NCBI GenBank assembly: GCA_024402615.1
Contig: JAKSTK010000004.1
Span: forward strand, 1-43,781
Length of the DNA: 43,781 bases
Direction of reading: 5' to 3'
DNA from: Treponema sp.
Lineage (GTDB): Bacteria; Spirochaetota; Spirochaetia; Treponematales; Treponemataceae
The stretch's first letter is position 1. Each line of letters opens with the position of its first letter. A model generated the notes under the pieces. It did not search any database. It worked only from the letters and a program-made list of their open reading frames with translations, and was not told where the DNA came from. Below are positions 41,549 through 43,781 of this stretch, piece by piece. The position numbers and the translations under genes were made by a program.

Positions 41549-42136
41549 TCAAATCTGACAGAAATTTATAACGCTTTTTTCCGAGATAACACAATCCATC
41601 TTAATATCATGTTCTTCAGCAGGAATACTTTTTAAAAGCTGTAAATCAAAACAAATTCCTGCCAGCATAACCGAAGAGCAAGCCTTTTTCAGTCTGGAAA
41701 TGTAAATATCGTAAAACCCCTTTCCGCGGCCAAGTCTATTTCCGGTTGCATCAAAAGCACGACCCGGCACCAGCATCAGGACCTTTCGTTCAGCAATTTC
41801 TTCCGGTTGTAATTGTGGATTTTCTTGCGGCAGCGGTTCTCTGATTCCGTAACTTCCCTCTTCTACTGCTTCTGAATATTTATAGAATTCCATTAAACTG
41901 GTATCTGGAATAATACGGGGAATATAAACCTCTTTTCCAAAATCCAAAGCCTGTTTAAGCAGATTGCCAATATTTACTTCATCACTCAAAGCCATATAAC
42001 CAAGAACAATTTCTGCTTCTGCAAACTGATTACTGCCTGCAACTTTTTTACAAATTTCTTCTGAAGCCTTTTCAAAATCACAGGCAAAATCCTTCAATTT
42101 AGTTTTAATTAAAAGCCGTAAATCTTTCTTGTACAT
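41549..42136 (-). CDS. 5-formyltetrahydrofolate cyclo-ligase
   Basis: The 195-residue enzyme converts 5-formyl-THF to 5,10-methenyl-THF with ATP. The family motifs are present: a basic N-terminus, ADVLGYMAL-like strand (IVLGYMALSDEVN), VYIPRIIPDTS, and the nucleotide-binding loop VPGRAFDATGNRLGRGKGFYD (about residues 125-145), which is nearly invariant. The start codon has a TATAAT (42149-42144) ending 7 nt upstream and no ribosome site. It is a single gene between the ABC operon and AAA ATPase remnants. Together with ThyX it belongs to one-carbon metabolism. Confidence 0.92.
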   Translation of the reverse strand: MYKKDLRLLIKTKLKDFACDFEKASEEICKKVAGSNQFAEAEIVLGYMALSDEVNIGNLLKQALDFGKEVYIPRIIPDTSLMEFYKYSEAVEEGSYGIREPLPQENPQLQPEEIAERKVLMLVPGRAFDATGNRLGRGKGFYDIYISRLKKACSSVMLAGICFDLQLLKSIPAEEHDIKMDCVISEKSVINFCQI

Positions 42137-42186
42137 AAATTTTATTATATCGAAAATTTGCCATTTTTAAAAATCTTTCTATATAG

Positions 42187-42351
42187 GTTATCTGGATTAT
42201 TAATCATACTAATCAGATTGACCAGTCTACCCGCCGAAGATTTACTTTTTCACTGAAATTTGAAGCAATGCCTTCTTCTATACTTCGTTCAATAATATTG
42301 TATAAACTTTGGAAGGAATGGAAAACTGCAGTGAAGAAACAATGCTACTAA
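42187..42351 (+). pseudogene. C-terminal remnant of an AAA ATPase
   Basis: Fifty-four codons with no start read VIWIINHTNQIDQSTRRRFT and then FSLKFEAMPS, ending in LWKEWKTAVKKQCY and TAA. The NH..QID.S.RRF.F..KF pattern is the sensor/arginine region of AAA ATPases (compare N..D.A..RRF). A TAG lies just upstream in frame. It is not an independent gene; it precedes, in the wrong order for one protein, the Walker A fragment at 42365. Confidence 0.6.
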
Positions 42352-42364
42352 AGAAGAGGCTGTA

Positions 42365-42697
42365 ATGAAAGAAAATTCTCTTCTGCTTAATGGAACTGCA
42401 AAAATGCGTGATAGAGTAAAAAACACTTACGACCCAACAGTAGTAAACAGTTCAATTCCGGCAGAAAAGATCGTTCGCATGGTAGAAAACGCCTGTAAGT
42501 TTGCAGAAAAAAATAAAAGATGTGACAATGGAATCAGACTTTGTTTTTACGGACTTAGCGGCACAGGAAAAACAGAGCTTGCAAGATACATTGCAGAGAA
42601 GCTTAACAAAAAAATCCTTCTTAAAAGAACCTCAGATATTCGTAAACGTGAATTTAATTTGCGGATACTGCATTACAATAAGATTTTTTATTTTTGA
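42365..42697 (+). pseudogene. N-terminal/Walker A fragment of an AAA ATPase
   Basis: A 110-codon frame contains IRLCFYGLSGTGKTELARYI (Walker A, about residues 60-80) and then KILLKRTSDI, after which AAA similarity stops and unrelated sequence runs to the stop codon. Walker B, sensors and the arginine finger are missing, so it cannot be a complete ATPase. Intact AAA ATPases of this kind continue for at least 150 residues beyond this point. The upstream fragment at 42187-42351 supplies the missing C-terminal part but lies in front. The most economical reading is decay of tandem AAA genes by deletion. Confidence 0.65.
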
Positions 42698-42766
42698 ACA
42701 CATGGTAATCCGTCCTAGTTGATTTTGTTAAAACATTGAACCAACTGGAACAGATTTTTTCTACTC

Positions 42767-43582
42767 TTATTTTTTTAGCATCTCAACAGAAGAATCACCT
42801 TGAGTCCAAGTAAGTGTATTTTCATCTTTTATCTCAAACTTGTTATAAAGTGTAGTTTCACCATCGGTTATGGTAATTGAATAGGAACTTTCATCTCTAG
42901 ATTCAATATAACCAGTATTCTTTGTATATTCGAAATATCCAAAGCCTTCAATATACGGAAGAATGGTGTCTGTAAAATCCATGTCTTTTCCACTTGACTT
43001 GTTGATGACAACAAGATTTGCAGTAGTGAACTTCAATTCAACTAGACCGTTTGAGAATGCCCATGTTGTATTGCGAATCCAAGTTGGAAGAAGAAGTTTT
43101 CCTTTTTCAAAATCGATTGGAGTTATGTTAGTGTCACCCTTAGATTCTGTCAAACAGATTCCGTCACTTGTTTTTTCAAATTTAAAAACCCAATCTTTTT
43201 TTTCGTGACTTTCATAATATGAATCGTCTTTATAATAATCTGCAAATGTCACTGTATAAGAAGTGTCTGTTGCATCTTCAGTAAATTTATTCAAGTTAGC
43301 ATTAATTCCGCGTAGAGTCATATTAAACATCTGAGTTCTTCCCCAATCATAAAAGAAATTATCATCGGTAAAAAGATAGGATTCAGAAGTAGCCAAACTT
43401 TCTTCAGCATCAGACCAATAGCCCTTAATCCAAGATGGAATCTTTTTGAACTTTCCTTCTTTTCGTAACTTTACATATTCAGTATCTTTGAAAGTTGGGG
43501 TGGAATCCTCTGGAAGATCACAGGAAACGAATGACAGAGCCAATGCAACAAACAAAGCTCCCCATGCAGCTATTTTTTTCAT
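42767..43582 (-). CDS. Hypothetical lipoprotein
   Basis: The protein of about 271 residues has a lipobox FVSC (MKKIAAWGALFVALALSFVSC). The mature part is beta-rich and acidic, with IPSWIKGYWSDAEESLATSE near the start and a second related block LLPTWIRNTTWAFSNGLVEL in the middle, suggesting two tandem related domains (P-x-W-I-[KR] then W). The first resembles lipocalin-like or META-like beta folds, but no family is recognised. ATG 43582 is chosen because AAGGAG lies 6 nt upstream; the frame extends to 43705 without support. A good promoter lies upstream, with a run of nine G in the leader. Confidence 0.65.
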   Translation of the reverse strand: MKKIAAWGALFVALALSFVSCDLPEDSTPTFKDTEYVKLRKEGKFKKIPSWIKGYWSDAEESLATSESYLFTDDNFFYDWGRTQMFNMTLRGINANLNKFTEDATDTSYTVTFADYYKDDSYYESHEKKDWVFKFEKTSDGICLTESKGDTNITPIDFEKGKLLLPTWIRNTTWAFSNGLVELKFTTANLVVINKSSGKDMDFTDTILPYIEGFGYFEYTKNTGYIESRDESSYSITITDGETTLYNKFEIKDENTLTWTQGDSSVEMLKK

Positions 43583-43623
43583 ATTTTTCTCCTTCGGCGT
43601 GATTTTACACCTATACATTCGTA

Positions 43624-43632
43624 CCCCCCCCC
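43624..43632 (-). repeat. Run of nine G in the leader of the lipoprotein gene
   Basis: A homopolymeric run (C9 on the plus strand) lies about 40 nt upstream of the start codon and about 40 nt downstream of the predicted transcription start. Runs of this kind are mutational hot-spots and can alter expression by slippage. Confidence 0.6.
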
Positions 43633-43676
43633 GCACATTTTTTGCGAGAGGAGCAGAGTATCTACATAAACAATTA

Positions 43677-43705
43677 ATTGTAAGAGAAGTTATAAAATTA
43701 GTCAA
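43677..43705 (-). promoter_or_regulatory. Sigma-70 promoter of the lipoprotein gene
   Basis: TTGACT (43705-43700) and TACAAT (43682-43677) are separated by 17 nt on the minus strand. Transcription would start near 43670 and give a leader of about 90 nt that includes the G run. Confidence 0.65.
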
Positions 43706-43762
43706 TTTTTTTTGCTTTTGACGATTATTTTCGATGCAGAATCAGCGCAAAAAAAAAATCAA

Positions 43763-43773
43763 GGGACTGTCCC
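43763..43773. repeat. GGGACTGTCCC palindrome at the right edge
   Basis: A perfect 5-bp inverted repeat around T is preceded by a run of A and followed by CAGTTTTTC. Sequences like it often occur near REP-associated Y1 transposases in other bacteria. The window ends here, so no transposase can be checked. Confidence 0.3.
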
Positions 43774-43781
43774 AGTTTTTC

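Noticed and set aside
1-43781. tRNA, rRNA genes or a complete insertion sequence or prophage
   Set aside because: No cloverleaf-like sequence, rRNA sequence, transposase, integrase or phage structural gene was recognised on either strand.

Overview
The window reads as an AT-rich, Gram-negative, host-associated spirochaete, most likely a gut or rumen Treponema. This is inferred from gene content, not a phylogeny: many lipoproteins with spirochaete-style lipoboxes, small outer-membrane barrels ending in Phe, a giant BspA-type leucine-rich-repeat lipoprotein, ThyX, two membrane diguanylate cyclases and plant-polysaccharide glycosidases. Nearly all genes lie on the minus strand. No tRNA, rRNA, CRISPR array or complete insertion sequence was seen.

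Layout. 1-1004: 5' part of a very AT-rich UvrD-type helicase that abuts a 40-residue remnant of a short-chain dehydrogenase. 1054-3740: GH39 beta-xylosidase with operator-like palindromes, then a preQ1-I riboswitch driving a YhhQ-type queuosine-precursor transporter. 3741-11328: diguanylate cyclase, an MBL-fold/TetR fusion, two barrel proteins, a GNAT, a lipoprotein and a Tet(M)/EF-G-like GTPase. 11388-12113: YugP-type membrane zinc peptidase. 12157-19958: BspA-like giant lipoprotein paired with an Ig-repeat lipoprotein, a second diguanylate cyclase and a META-like lipoprotein. 20288-24301: SanA-like protein, an unrecognised protein, acyl-CoA synthetase and a divergent metallophosphoesterase. 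24323-27803: domain-permuted GH3 beta-glucosidase, and ThyX. 27848-36956: a six-gene cassette. 37323-41429: carbohydrate-type ABC importer. 41549-43582: 5-formyl-THF cyclo-ligase, AAA ATPase debris and a lipoprotein.

The most interesting part is 27848-36956. A MalT/LuxR-type regulator without an ATPase module is followed, with overlaps or 1-12 nt gaps, by a HAD-GNAT fusion, a PP-loop amidotransferase-like enzyme, a membrane UbiA-like domain fused to a PEP-synthase-like phosphotransferase, a BtaA-like (DUF3419) 3-amino-3-carboxypropyl transferase, and a compact AMP-forming ligase with an OleC-like C-terminus. Together they look like a biosynthetic operon for an unknown, probably lipidic or membrane-linked, amino-acid-decorated metabolite. 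Two TACATT-nT-AATGTA palindromes precede the regulator.

The glycosidases GH39 and GH3, the ABC importer and the BspA-like adhesin fit an organism feeding on plant cell-wall oligosaccharides. Three genes have a TATAAT box ending only 7-9 nt before the start codon, suggesting leaderless transcripts.
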